Source: Denitrovibrio acetiphilus DSM 12809
GTDB taxonomy: Bacteria; Chrysiogenota; Deferribacteres; Deferribacterales; Geovibrionaceae
Direction of reading: 5' to 3'
Assembly (NCBI RefSeq): GCF_000025725.1
Contig: NC_013943.1
Coordinates: forward strand, 434,001 to 498,000
Length of the DNA: 64,000 nucleotides
Part shown: positions 43,648 to 52,372 of the stretch, piece after piece
How positions within the stretch are numbered: the stretch's first letter is position 1
Layout: every line of letters starts with the position of its first letter
Program-made: the position numbers and the translations under genes
Notes under the pieces: model-generated
What the model was told of the DNA's origin: nothing
Database searches by the model: none
The model's input: the letters and a program-made list of their open reading frames with translations, nothing else

Positions 43648-44302
43648 TGTGTCCATGCTGTTCGGTATGGCTTTTTCTCATAAGTTCTGGCACGTTACCA
43701 TGACATTTCTCGTGGTTTTAATCGTGATTTTCCTTGGCTCTCTTGCAATGAAGAAGAAAGCTGAGGTTCCGGGGCGCACACAAAATACTTTAGAGCTTTT
43801 AGTGAAAAGTATTTATAACATGTGTGATGATGTTATGGGCGTAGAAGGGAGACCTTATATCCCGCTTATCTTCGGCATAGGTCTGTATGTTGCTTTTTCA
43901 AACTTTTTAGGACTTATTCCGGGGTTTCTTGCTCCGACATCCAATCTGAACTCCACACTGGCTCCTGCTCTTGTGGTTTTCTTTGTTTACCAGTATATCG
44001 GCTTTAGAAAACATGGAGCCGGATATATCAAACACTTTCTCGGACCTGTAGGCTGGCTTGCGCCGCTGATGATTATCATTGAGATCATCGGTCACTTTGC
44101 CCGCCCGCTGTCACTGTCCATGAGGCTTTTCGGAAACATTTTCGGTGAGGATCTTGTAATTATCATCCTCTTTATGCTGGTTCCTTTTCTGGTGCCGCTG
44201 CCGATGTTTTTCCTTGGTCTTTTCACAGGCGCTCTGCAGGCGTATGTGTTTATGATGCTGTCGATGATTTATATAAGTGGTGCACTTGAAGAAGCACACT
44301 AA
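43631..44302 (+). CDS. atpB: ATP synthase F0 subunit a
   Basis: 223 residues with five or six membrane helices. The essential arginine lies in the SLSMRLFGNIFGEDLV helix, and the last helices include the LGLFTGALQAYVFMMLSMIYI segment. It forms the ion half-channels facing the c-ring. GAAGGACG lies upstream within atpI. Confidence 0.95.
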   Translation: MEHPLNVSMLFGMAFSHKFWHVTMTFLVVLIVIFLGSLAMKKKAEVPGRTQNTLELLVKSIYNMCDDVMGVEGRPYIPLIFGIGLYVAFSNFLGLIPGFLAPTSNLNSTLAPALVVFFVYQYIGFRKHGAGYIKHFLGPVGWLAPLMIIIEIIGHFARPLSLSMRLFGNIFGEDLVIIILFMLVPFLVPLPMFFLGLFTGALQAYVFMMLSMIYISGALEEAH

Positions 44303-44332
44303 AGTTTCATATACTAATAGGAGGACATTATA

Positions 44333-44653
44333 ATGTCTAAAGTTGCAAGAATTCTTTTTTCTGTAGCTGCTGTAATGGCAGTTGCTACAAGCTCTGCATT
44401 CGCTGCTGAAGGCGGCGCTGCTGCCGGAGCTCTCTGGGCTAAGTACATCGGTGCCGGTCTCGCTATCGGTGTTGCTGCGCTTGGTACAGGTATTGGTCAG
44501 GGTAACGCTATCAAAGGTGCTGTTGAAGGTATCTCCCGTAACCCTAGCGCTTCCGGTAAAATTTCTACAACAATGATTATCGGTCTTGCACTGATCGAGT
44601 CACTTGCTATTTACGCACTTGTTGTAGCTCTTATACTTCTTTTCGTTGTTTAA
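44333..44653 (+). CDS. atpE: ATP synthase F0 subunit c
   Basis: 106 residues. A signal-like N-terminal extension ending [13 protein letters not shown] precedes the two-helix hairpin. The polar loop is [13 protein letters not shown] and the ion-binding glutamate lies in [11 protein letters not shown]. The first helix carries GTGIGQGNA, so Q, E, S and Y of the sodium-type binding pattern are all present. GGAGG precedes the ATG. The F1 genes and subunit b are not in the window, so the ATP synthase genes are split. Confidence 0.95.
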   Translation: MSKVARILFSVAAVMAVATSSAFAAEGGAAAGALWAKYIGAGLAIGVAALGTGIGQGNAIKGAVEGISRNPSASGKISTTMIIGLALIESLAIYALVVALILLFVV

Positions 44654-44671
44654 TATTAACGACAAATAATC

Positions 44672-44698
44672 AAAGGCGGGTTCTCGGAATCCGCCTTT
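44672..44698 (+). terminator. Intrinsic terminator after atpE
   Basis: AAAGGCGG pairs with CCGCCTTT, followed by a T run to 44702. The 11-heme cytochrome gene begins just beyond, so it may have its own promoter or depend on read-through. Confidence 0.85.
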
Positions 44699-44726
44699 TT
44701 TCCATTATGTTACTGTGGGGGCAGGT

Positions 44727-46238
44727 ATGTGGCAAAAAATTAAAGAATTCAGTGCTAAAGATCCTCTCATCTTTACTGTTATAATTGCTGTTATAATAGT
44801 TGGTGCAGGTTTTGCGACTGTGCAGACTATGCATTTGACATCTTCTGCAAAGTTTTGCAAAACATGTCACCCTAAAGAAGATGTTGGCGTCAGAGGCGAG
44901 TATTACACCTGGAAAAGAGGAGTACACAGTGAAGCTAACGTGAGCTGTCTTGAGTGCCACGGTGCACCCGGGATAAAAGGATACCTTCACGCTCATGTAA
45001 TCGTTGGTATGAAAAGTCTGTACCACGAAATTTTTACTCCTGAAGAAGACGTTGTAAAACACCTTACAGAATATGCTTCAACTGTTGAGGGTGCAGAGTA
45101 TGCAACCTCTATGGAAGCGTGCAGTTTCTGTCACTCTGACGCTGCAAACGAAGATATGCGCAGAAACAGAGTTATTAAAGTTCTTGGTGAATTCAGAGGT
45201 ATGGACGAAGTCTATATGCCTGAATACAGAGAAGAATACGGGCGTAACGATGTTTTTACAGAAGGCGTTAGTGCAGGTGTTGAACCTAATCACGCCCTAC
45301 ATATGGAAGCTGGTTTGTCCTGTATGAACTGCCACCTTGGGCTTGGTCACGCAGGGGACAGATTCCACAGACCTAAGATGGAAACCTGCTTTAAGTGTCA
45401 CGATGATGTTCGTGAAACTGCAGCAGTTCCCTCAAATGACGATTGTGCTACATGCCACGTCAGTCAAAAAGGAATTCAAGAGGGTACTTATACAAAAGGC
45501 GTAGAAGGGGACAGATGGTACATGGCAGACCTCGACTGCTCCGACTGTCACGAGAGCGCTTTTGTAAGACCTAATACAGATACATGTGTTGCATGTCACG
45601 ATGAATCCTACGCAGAGATCATGGTTGACATACAAAAATCATTTAAAGAACAGCTCCCTGCTGCTCAGCAGCTTCGTGATGAAATGATGGTTGCCCGCAA
45701 AGGTGTTAGTGAAGGGCAGCGTGACATCGCAAACGAACTGATCTATGTTGTTAGAGTAATAGAGAGGGATGGTTCTGCCGGTGTACACAACCCTGAATAC
45801 TTAGACGCTATGTTCGAAAGAGTTCAAGAGCTTAAAGTTGCTTTTGATAACTATGTTGAACCTGTCGAAGCAGAAGAGGCTCATACACCTATGGTTGCTG
45901 CACACACAGAAGAAGCTGAGGAAGAGGCTCCTGCTGAGGAAGCTGCTGGTCCGGTAAACAGCGAAGAGCTTATGTCTATTATAGAAGGTCTGGAGGTTCT
46001 TGATCTTGCGGAAAGATACGTTCCGGATCCTACAAAGCCTGCTGTTCAGTTTGAACACAAAGATCACGCGGAAAAGCTTGCATGTGCAACATGTCATGAA
46101 GATCCTGAAGCGGGTTTACTGAAGTTTGAGCCGGGCGAAGTGAAAGGCACTAAAAATGCTTTCCATGAAGAGCTTTGTATCAAATGTCACAAAGAGATGA
46201 AGGTTAAAAAATCTTGCAGCACTTGCCACAAGAAATAA
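44727..46238 (+). CDS. Membrane-anchored multiheme c-type cytochrome (NapC/NirT-like N-terminus, 11 CXXCH)
   Basis: 503 residues from ATG 44727, five bases after GGGGGC; a GTG at 44715 is less likely. One N-terminal membrane helix (about 15-37) anchors it. Eleven CXXCH motifs are seen: CKTCH, CLECH, CSFCH, CMNCH, CFKCH, CATCH, CSDCH, CVACH, then after a gap CATCH, CIKCH and CSTCH. The gap of about 155 residues is heme-free and holds a helical region with GVHNPEYLDAMFERV, and an acidic alanine-rich linker. NapC-type proteins pass quinol electrons to periplasmic partners. The substrate is unknown; it could be a partner of the cytochrome at 554. Confidence 0.88.
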   Translation: MWQKIKEFSAKDPLIFTVIIAVIIVGAGFATVQTMHLTSSAKFCKTCHPKEDVGVRGEYYTWKRGVHSEANVSCLECHGAPGIKGYLHAHVIVGMKSLYHEIFTPEEDVVKHLTEYASTVEGAEYATSMEACSFCHSDAANEDMRRNRVIKVLGEFRGMDEVYMPEYREEYGRNDVFTEGVSAGVEPNHALHMEAGLSCMNCHLGLGHAGDRFHRPKMETCFKCHDDVRETAAVPSNDDCATCHVSQKGIQEGTYTKGVEGDRWYMADLDCSDCHESAFVRPNTDTCVACHDESYAEIMVDIQKSFKEQLPAAQQLRDEMMVARKGVSEGQRDIANELIYVVRVIERDGSAGVHNPEYLDAMFERVQELKVAFDNYVEPVEAEEAHTPMVAAHTEEAEEEAPAEEAAGPVNSEELMSIIEGLEVLDLAERYVPDPTKPAVQFEHKDHAEKLACATCHEDPEAGLLKFEPGEVKGTKNAFHEELCIKCHKEMKVKKSCSTCHKK

Positions 46239-46265
46239 TCTAAGTCTTAAAAGTTATATGGAAAT

Positions 46266-46297
46266 GGCGGTGCTTTTTGGTGCCGCCTTTTTTTTTG
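46266..46297 (+). terminator. Intrinsic terminator after the 11-heme cytochrome
   Basis: GGCGG pairs with CCGCC across a TTTTT-containing loop, followed by nine T bases. The remaining gap to 46450 holds nothing I can support. Confidence 0.8.
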
Positions 46298-46450
46298 CGT
46301 AATTATAGTATGGATAATTGTTTTGGTCAGATATAAGCTTGATTGCTGCTCATAGCCTATCTAATGCAAGGCAGGGTTAGTGCATAAAATGCAGGAAGTT
46401 TTGTTTATGCTTAAAGCGTGGTTTGCCTGGTTTGTGAAGGGTAAAAAAAA

Positions 46451-46475
46451 GGTGCAGCCCCTTAGAGACCGCACC
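46451..46475 (-). terminator. Intrinsic terminator after rplY
   Basis: GGTGC (46451-46455) pairs with GCACC (46471-46475), with inner pairs. On the minus strand an eight-base T run follows (A run 46443-46450). Confidence 0.8.
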
Positions 46476-46499
46476 CATGTTTTAATAGTTTTCTTTTTA

Positions 46500-47123
46500 T
46501 TAATCTTCAGCTTTTTCTGTGATGATTTCAGGCTCTTTCATTTCACCGGAAGAATCTTCATCGCTTTCGATAAGTCTTGGTTCACTCACATATGCGATAG
46601 TTCCTTCTGTGGGTTCAAGAAGAGTGTGCTCCTCGCTGAACTTGATGTCAGAGATATGAATTGAGTCGCCGATGTTGAGACCGGAAATGTCCACAGTGAT
46701 TTTTTCAGGGATATTTCTCGGGAGTGTACGTATTTTAACACTTGTATGACCAGTGTTAAGTATTCCGCCCATTTTAAGTCCGGCAGGCTCACCAACGAAG
46801 TCAAAATGAACATCAATATCGATCTCCTGACCTTTTACAAGCGCCTGAAGGTCTGCGTGGATGACTTTGTCTGATGTGTGGTTGTACTGAAGTGTTTTGA
46901 GGAAACAGTCGAAAGGTTCTTTGATCCCTTTAACTTTAAGTTCTATCCTGAAGTTTCCGAAAGGTCTTTTCTGAATGTCTTTTGCATTAAGGAAAACAGA
47001 AACACTGTCTTCTCCTCTTATGCTTATGATTGCGGGGACAAAACCTTGCCTACGCATATCGTTGAGTTCGCCATCAGTCATTTGTTTTCTTTTGGTGGCG
47101 TCCCATTTGATGGTCTGTATCAT
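46500..47123 (-). CDS. rplY: 50S ribosomal protein L25 (long Ctc form)
   Basis: 207 residues. The N-terminal 5S-rRNA-binding L25 domain is followed by a C-terminal TL5/CTC beta domain and an acidic tail (ESDEDSSGEMKEPEI). The segment RRQGFVPAII and FVGEPAGLKMGGILN fit the family. It binds 5S rRNA in the large ribosomal subunit. It is monocistronic with its own terminator. Confidence 0.93.
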   Translation of the reverse strand: MIQTIKWDATKRKQMTDGELNDMRRQGFVPAIISIRGEDSVSVFLNAKDIQKRPFGNFRIELKVKGIKEPFDCFLKTLQYNHTSDKVIHADLQALVKGQEIDIDVHFDFVGEPAGLKMGGILNTGHTSVKIRTLPRNIPEKITVDISGLNIGDSIHISDIKFSEEHTLLEPTEGTIAYVSEPRLIESDEDSSGEMKEPEIITEKAED

Positions 47124-47247
47124 ATAAAACTCCTTAGTATGATTTTATCGCGAATTCCTACTGTAGCACTTTTTATGGATTATAGCAATGTGTCAGATGA
47201 TAATACTGCTTGAAAACATGATGTATTGAAGGTATGTTTACGGAAAT

Positions 47248-47883
47248 ATGATCAGAGGTGAAGATTTGATAGCAAAAGAAGGATTTCCCTTTGTTTTAGG
47301 CGCACTGGCGGTGTTTATAATTCTTATAATATTTCCTGTCAGGTTTCTGATGTTTATCGCGCTCCTGTTTGGAGTTTTCTGTTTATGGTTCTTTCGTGAT
47401 CCGGAAAGACGTATTCCACCGTTCAAAGATATAATGATATCCCCTGCGGACGGAAGGGTCGTCGAGGTTATGGAAACAGAGTACGAAAGTCGGGAAGTAA
47501 CTAAAATCAGTATATTTATGAACGTTTTTAATGTTCATGTAAACAGAATGCCGATAGGCGGTAAACTGAAGTCTGTAACACATAAGCCAGGGAAGTTTCT
47601 TGCTGCTGACAAGCCCGAAGCATCATATGAAAACGAGCAGAATGTCATCGACATAGAGACAAGCTACGGGGTAGTAACAGTCAAACAGGTTGCAGGTCTG
47701 ATTGCCAGACGAACAGTATGTAACGCAAAACCCGGAGACGAGCTTCCCATCGGGGAACGTTTCGGACTTATAAAATTTTCATCAAGAGTTGAAATATTTG
47801 CACCAAAAGGATTTGACATTTCAATTAAAAATGGTGATATTGTGAAAGCTGGAGAAACAGTAATAGGAAAATACATAGGTTAA
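47248..47883 (+). CDS. psd: Phosphatidylserine decarboxylase proenzyme (short form)
   Basis: 211 residues, the length of short-form enzymes. It makes phosphatidylethanolamine from phosphatidylserine. An N-terminal membrane segment (FVLGALAVFIILIIFPVRFLMF) is followed by PADGRVVEV, FMNVFNVHVNRMP and VKQVAGLIARR. The self-cleavage site, normally GS, reads FGLIKFSSRVEIF (S-S). ATG 47248 is used; an alternative TTG at about 47266 has an AGAGGTG site. It lies 6 nt before pssA. Confidence 0.92.
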   Translation: MIRGEDLIAKEGFPFVLGALAVFIILIIFPVRFLMFIALLFGVFCLWFFRDPERRIPPFKDIMISPADGRVVEVMETEYESREVTKISIFMNVFNVHVNRMPIGGKLKSVTHKPGKFLAADKPEASYENEQNVIDIETSYGVVTVKQVAGLIARRTVCNAKPGDELPIGERFGLIKFSSRVEIFAPKGFDISIKNGDIVKAGETVIGKYIG

Positions 47884-47889
47884 CAAGCA

Positions 47890-48645
47890 TTGAAATCAGA
47901 AGCAGCACAGAACAAAAATTACGTTTTGCCGAATCTTGTCACCATTCTGGGACTTTTTTGCGGGTTCTACTCCATAATAGCGACCTTGAACGGTAACTAT
48001 GTTATGGCTGCCAGTGCCACGCTTGTTGCTTTTATTTTTGACGGTATGGATGGTAAAGTCGCCAGAATGCTGAATGCTACAAGTGACTTTGGTATACAAC
48101 TCGACTCGCTTTCAGATCTTGTTTCATTTGGTGTCGCTCCAGCCATCCTTGTTTATAAGTGGGCACTTGCCCCATACGGAAGATTAGGCTGGATGGCTGC
48201 ATTTTTGTTTGTTGCCTGTGGTGCTTTGCGTCTTGCGCGCTTTAATGTTCAGACTAAGAAAATTGACCCGAGATTCTTTGTCGGTCTGCCGATACCTGCT
48301 GCTGCGGGCGTAATTGTTACAAGTGTTCTTTTTGCAAAAGAGTTTTTCGGCGACCCGAACTCTATGACTGTTCCTGTCTGGTTCACATTTACAATCTACA
48401 TTCTCGCCTTTTTGATGGTGAGCAATATAAAATACTATAGCGGCAAGACATTTATCCAGCAGAAATCTTACAATGCTCTTGTTGTATTTGTTCTTTTTAT
48501 ATTCGTACTCGGTCTCTATCCAGAACTATTTCTATTCCTACTATCTACTGGCTATGCACTAAGCGGACTTCTATACCTTGCGTATGTACGTCTTAAGCAG
48601 CCCAAAAGGGATAAAGAGGTGGAAACCGGCGAAAATAAATTATAA
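47890..48645 (+). CDS. pssA: CDP-diacylglycerol-serine O-phosphatidyltransferase
   Basis: 251 residues from TTG 47890. The CDP-alcohol phosphotransferase motif is FDGMDGKVARMLNATSDFG then QLDSLSDLVSFG, with all the required aspartates. Several membrane helices follow. It makes phosphatidylserine, which the upstream Psd decarboxylates, so the two genes form the standard PE pathway pair. The start lacks a strong ribosome site. Confidence 0.93.
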   Translation: MKSEAAQNKNYVLPNLVTILGLFCGFYSIIATLNGNYVMAASATLVAFIFDGMDGKVARMLNATSDFGIQLDSLSDLVSFGVAPAILVYKWALAPYGRLGWMAAFLFVACGALRLARFNVQTKKIDPRFFVGLPIPAAAGVIVTSVLFAKEFFGDPNSMTVPVWFTFTIYILAFLMVSNIKYYSGKTFIQQKSYNALVVFVLFIFVLGLYPELFLFLLSTGYALSGLLYLAYVRLKQPKRDKEVETGENKL

Positions 48646-48681
48646 AGTCTTCGTAAGAAGACGAAAATAATTTTAAAAGCT

Positions 48682-48714
48682 AAGGCCTCAGCCCCTTTAC
48701 GGGTTGGGGCCTTT
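48682..48714 (+). terminator. Intrinsic terminator after pssA
   Basis: AAGGCC pairs with GGCCTT, with an inner CCC/GGG pair, followed by a run of seven T bases. It lies upstream of the leader ORF, so it is not a classical leu attenuator. Confidence 0.85.
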
Positions 48715-48718
48715 TTTT

Positions 48719-48731
48719 GTGTTTTAAACAC
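48719..48731. promoter_or_regulatory. Palindrome, possible operator upstream of leuA
   Basis: GTGTTT-T-AAACAC is a perfect 6-bp inverted repeat with a one-base centre, just after the pssA terminator and before the leuA leader. No binding protein is known. Confidence 0.3.
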
Positions 48732-48787
48732 GGGGTTAGCAAATGTTTAAGTTTAGAGAAAAAATAATTTATATGCAGGAGGTTATA

Positions 48788-48817
48788 ATGCTACTAGGTG
48801 AACTAAGAAATATTTAA
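48788..48817 (+). CDS. Nine-residue leader peptide MLLGELRNI upstream of leuA
   Basis: The ORF has a perfect Shine-Dalgarno, GGAGG five bases before its ATG, and reads MLLGELRNI. Three of nine codons are leucine, all CTA, a codon used rarely in the neighbouring genes by eye. It ends 68 nt before the leuA ATG. It could sense charged tRNA-Leu and regulate leuA by ribosome stalling. No terminator hairpin lies between it and leuA, so translational control would be more likely than attenuation. An in-frame ATG at 48773 could extend it. Confidence 0.55.
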   Translation: MLLGELRNI

Positions 48818-48885
48818 GAACAGGAAAAAGTAGAGGAAAAAAAAGTTAAGAATTGTTACTATTAAAATTGACGGAGGAAACTAGA

Positions 48886-50445
48886 ATGTCCAAAAGAAGA
48901 GTAATTATTTTCGACACTACTTTAAGAGATGGTGAGCAGGCTCCCGGTTTTTCTATGAATACTGATGAAAAAATACAATTAGCTCTGCAGCTTGAGAGAC
49001 TTGGCGTAGACGTTATGGAGGCGGGGTTTCCTATCTCGTCCCCCGGAGATTTCGAAGCTGTTACCAGAGTTGCCAAAGTTATAAAAAATTCTGGTGTAGC
49101 TGGGCTTTGCCGTGCAAATGAAAAAGATATATCTGTAGGCTGGGATGCCTTGCAGCACGCTGTTCGCCCAAGAATTCATACTTTCATTGCGACCAGTGAC
49201 ATCCACCTTCAGCATAAGCTGAAAAAAACAAGGGAAGAAGCGCTGGAGATAGCTGTCAAAGCTGTAAAATTCGCCCGAAACCTTTGCGATGATGTAGAGT
49301 TTAGTGCTGAGGATGCTATGAGAAGTGACGTGGACTATCTTTGTCAGGTAGTGGAGGCTGTTATTGCGGCGGGCGCAAACACTGTGAATCTTCCTGATAC
49401 TGTAGGCTATAAGATGCCTTTTGAAATTGACAAAGTCATATCTGAAGTGATTAACAGAGTTCCGAACGTTGATAAAGCCAGAATCAGTGTGCATTGTCAC
49501 AATGACCTTGGTCTTTCCGTTGCTAACTCACTGATGGCTGTTAATGCGGGCGCTTCTCAGATCGAATGTACCATCAACGGTATCGGCGAGCGGGCTGGTA
49601 ACTGTTCCCTGGAAGAGGTCGTTATGGGGCTTACTGTCCGCAAAGACGTTTTCGATGATATCGAAATAGGTGTAAAAACTAACGAAATATACAGAGCAAG
49701 TAAAATGCTCACAACTATTACAGGTGTTGGGGTTCAGCCAAATAAAGCTATAGTGGGTAAAAATGCATTTGCCCATGAAGCCGGTATCCACCAGGATGGT
49801 ATGCTCAAGAACAGAACAACTTACGAGATTATGACCCCTGAAAGTGTAGGTTACCCTTCAACAAGCCTTGTGCTCGGCAAGCACTCAGGGAGACATGCCT
49901 TTGTTCAGCGTATTAAAGATCTCGGATATGAGATAGAAAACGATGCTATGCAGTCTGCATTTGATGAGTTTAAAATATTAGCCGATAAGAAGAAAGAGGT
50001 TTTCGATGAAGATATCGAATCGATCATCTTTAATCAGGCAAAGGATGAGCAGTTTGCATACGTTATGGAGAGTGTTAATATTCTTAGTGGTGATACCGCT
50101 ATTCCTACTGCAACGATCAAACTTGCTGATAAAGACGGCAACGAGTTCGTTGATGCATCTACAGGCGATGGTCCTGTTGATGCTGTTATGAAAGCAATCG
50201 AACGTATTGCAGGTGTGGGAGGAAAGCTGAAGAGCTATCAGATAAAAGCTCTCACCGCCGGTAAAGATGCTCAGGGAGAAGTTGTCCTTTCTGCTGAGTT
50301 TGAAGAGTGCGGGTATGATGTCAGAGGCAGAGGGTCAGACACTGATGTGGTGGTCGCCAGTGCTAAAGCGTACCTTGATGCTCTTAACAAATATGTACTC
50401 CGCAATGAATCCAGAGATGTGATAAAAACAGAGAAGGGGATTTGA
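48886..50445 (+). CDS. leuA: 2-isopropylmalate synthase
   Basis: 519 residues from ATG 48886 with GGAGGAA upstream. It condenses acetyl-CoA with 2-ketoisovalerate, the first step of leucine synthesis. DTTLRDGEQAPGFSM, NLPDTVGYKMP, HCHNDLGLSVANSL and GIHQDGMLKN are diagnostic, and a C-terminal regulatory LeuA allosteric domain (about 385-510) is present, so leucine feedback is expected. The frame upstream, TTG TTA CTA TTA AAA TTG, is also rich in leucine codons. No other leu gene is in the window. Confidence 0.95.
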   Translation: MSKRRVIIFDTTLRDGEQAPGFSMNTDEKIQLALQLERLGVDVMEAGFPISSPGDFEAVTRVAKVIKNSGVAGLCRANEKDISVGWDALQHAVRPRIHTFIATSDIHLQHKLKKTREEALEIAVKAVKFARNLCDDVEFSAEDAMRSDVDYLCQVVEAVIAAGANTVNLPDTVGYKMPFEIDKVISEVINRVPNVDKARISVHCHNDLGLSVANSLMAVNAGASQIECTINGIGERAGNCSLEEVVMGLTVRKDVFDDIEIGVKTNEIYRASKMLTTITGVGVQPNKAIVGKNAFAHEAGIHQDGMLKNRTTYEIMTPESVGYPSTSLVLGKHSGRHAFVQRIKDLGYEIENDAMQSAFDEFKILADKKKEVFDEDIESIIFNQAKDEQFAYVMESVNILSGDTAIPTATIKLADKDGNEFVDASTGDGPVDAVMKAIERIAGVGGKLKSYQIKALTAGKDAQGEVVLSAEFEECGYDVRGRGSDTDVVVASAKAYLDALNKYVLRNESRDVIKTEKGI

Positions 50446-50510
50446 TGTTGTTTACACAAGATTGTTTAAAGAGTAGTATACTTCTTTGATAAACTTTTTT
50501 TGGAGATACG

Positions 50511-52232
50511 ATGCGACTTATTGTTAAGATTACTTTGTTCGTAGCTGTTACCGTGCTGGTGGGAATGGGGGTACTGTTTACAGTTAATTTCTTCCAGATG
50601 AAAAACAAGCTCTTCGATGCCGAAATAGCAAGGGCGAGAAGCTTTGTTCTGGCTGCGGAAGGTGTCAGGGAGTATATGGCTCTGGCTATGGAGAACGACA
50701 TTTACGATACCGATAAGGTCAAGCACGACCTTGATAAATTTCTGCTGACAGTTCCTATTGTTGGTGCCATGAAGGTTATGGAACTGAAATCAGAAGAGGT
50801 TGGGCTTAACTTTAAAGTACCGAAACGTTCACCGAGAAACCCTAAAAACGAACCTGACGCTGTTGATCTTAAAGCTTTGGATTATCTTGACTCCATCGAC
50901 AAAGGCGGAGAGGATGCTCCGGAATATGTCATCCATGACAAAGAGAACGGTCAGCTGAGATACTATAGGTCGGTACGGCTTGCTAAGTTGTGCGAGGACT
51001 GCCACGGGGATCCTGTAACTTCCCAAAAACTTTGGGGGAATTCCAAGGGGCTTGATATTACAGGTGTTAAAATGGAAAACTGGCGCGCAGGTGAACTGCA
51101 CGGTGCTTTTGAGGTTTTCCTCCCTACTTCAAATGTTTATTCAGCAGTCTACAAAAATTTAGGTGTTTCACTTCTGGTGTTTCTGCCGGTTACGATAGTG
51201 ATACTTATAGTATTGGTGATAATTAACAATAAGTTTATATTTAAAAGGCTTGTCTATATGGGCAATATTTTGCAGGAGGTTGCATCAGGTAACTTCAGTG
51301 TGCAGGTGCAGGATACTTCAAGTGATGAGGTCGGTGACCTTGCCAGATCTCTGAATAAGATGATTAATGATGTTAATGATGCAATGAGCGTTGTTGTGGA
51401 TTCTATTGCGTCATTGGCTTCTACATCTGCTGAACTTTCAGAAAATGCAGAATCCATTGCAAAGGGTGCGAAAGAGCAGTCTGAGCAGGTTTCAAGTACT
51501 GCAAGTGCAGTGGAAGAAGTAAACTCAACTGTTGTGGAAGTTGCTCATAATGCAGCCAATGTTTCAAACAGCGCTGAAGAGGCGAGCAAGTCTGTCGGAC
51601 GGGGACACATCCTTGTGGAACAGACAAGAAATATGATGGAAAAAATAGCTGAGACAGTTTCGGAATCTGCTGTTACAGTCAGAAAGCTTGGCGAGTCCAG
51701 CGAACAGATAGGTCAGATAATTCAGGTTATCGACGACATAGCAGACCAGACAAACCTGCTTGCACTCAACGCCGCAATTGAGGCGGCAAGAGCAGGTGAG
51801 CACGGGAGAGGATTTGCTGTGGTTGCTGATGAGGTGAGGAAACTGGCTGAAAAAACAGTGAATGCCACAAAAGAGATCGCAGAGATGATCCAGAGCATTC
51901 AGGCAGACACAGGCGGAGCCGTTATGGGAATGCACGAAGGTGTTCAGCAGGTTAAAGAAGGACAGTCTAAGGCCGAAGAGGCAAAAGAGGCTCTCGATGT
52001 TATCAAGAGCAATGTAAATGCTGTCTCAACTGAGGTGGGTATGATTGCCAGAGCAACAGAAGAGCAGGCTACTGCCACAGAGATGATGGCTCAGAGTATT
52101 GAGAACATCTCTCTCGTTACAGATGACAATTCACTTGCTTCTTCTGAAACAGCTAGGGCTGTTGAGCAGCTGAGCCATCTTGCTTCAGAACTTGATGGAC
52201 TGGTTTCTAGATTTAAACTGAAACGTCGTTAG
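50511..52232 (+). CDS. Methyl-accepting chemotaxis protein with heme-binding Tll0287-like sensor domain
   Basis: 573 residues. A membrane helix (about 5-27), a periplasmic DUF3365/Tll0287-like domain with one c-type heme motif CEDCH (161-165), a second helix (about 216-238), HAMP, then the cytoplasmic signalling tip ([40 protein letters not shown]). A covalent heme makes it a likely redox or gas sensor. SD GGAGA lies eight bases before the ATG. It is transcribed alone and ends at a terminator. No chemotaxis kinase gene is in the window. Confidence 0.92.
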   Translation: MRLIVKITLFVAVTVLVGMGVLFTVNFFQMKNKLFDAEIARARSFVLAAEGVREYMALAMENDIYDTDKVKHDLDKFLLTVPIVGAMKVMELKSEEVGLNFKVPKRSPRNPKNEPDAVDLKALDYLDSIDKGGEDAPEYVIHDKENGQLRYYRSVRLAKLCEDCHGDPVTSQKLWGNSKGLDITGVKMENWRAGELHGAFEVFLPTSNVYSAVYKNLGVSLLVFLPVTIVILIVLVIINNKFIFKRLVYMGNILQEVASGNFSVQVQDTSSDEVGDLARSLNKMINDVNDAMSVVVDSIASLASTSAELSENAESIAKGAKEQSEQVSSTASAVEEVNSTVVEVAHNAANVSNSAEEASKSVGRGHILVEQTRNMMEKIAETVSESAVTVRKLGESSEQIGQIIQVIDDIADQTNLLALNAAIEAARAGEHGRGFAVVADEVRKLAEKTVNATKEIAEMIQSIQADTGGAVMGMHEGVQQVKEGQSKAEEAKEALDVIKSNVNAVSTEVGMIARATEEQATATEMMAQSIENISLVTDDNSLASSETARAVEQLSHLASELDGLVSRFKLKRR

Positions 52233-52244
52233 AAGAAATGAAGT

Positions 52245-52270
52245 AAAGGCGGGGGGAAGCTCCCGCCTTT
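52245..52270 (+). terminator. Intrinsic terminator after the chemoreceptor
   Basis: AAAGGCGGG pairs with CCCGCCTTT, followed by eight T bases. Confidence 0.88.
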
Positions 52271-52372
52271 TTTTTATATTTGATTATTCGCCCATTTTTC
52301 CGTATAATCACCACCGATTTGAACATAGATCAAAATATAATCATATATTAATAGATTTTTTGGAGGACGATG

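Noticed and set aside
46410-46664. Small frame starting MLKAWFAWFVKGKKK downstream of the 11-heme cytochrome
   Set aside because: It runs through the rplY terminator and into rplY antisense, with no convincing family.
48682-48714. pssA/leuA hairpin as a leucine attenuator
   Set aside because: It precedes the leader ORF, so leader translation could not control it in the classical way; it fits a pssA terminator.
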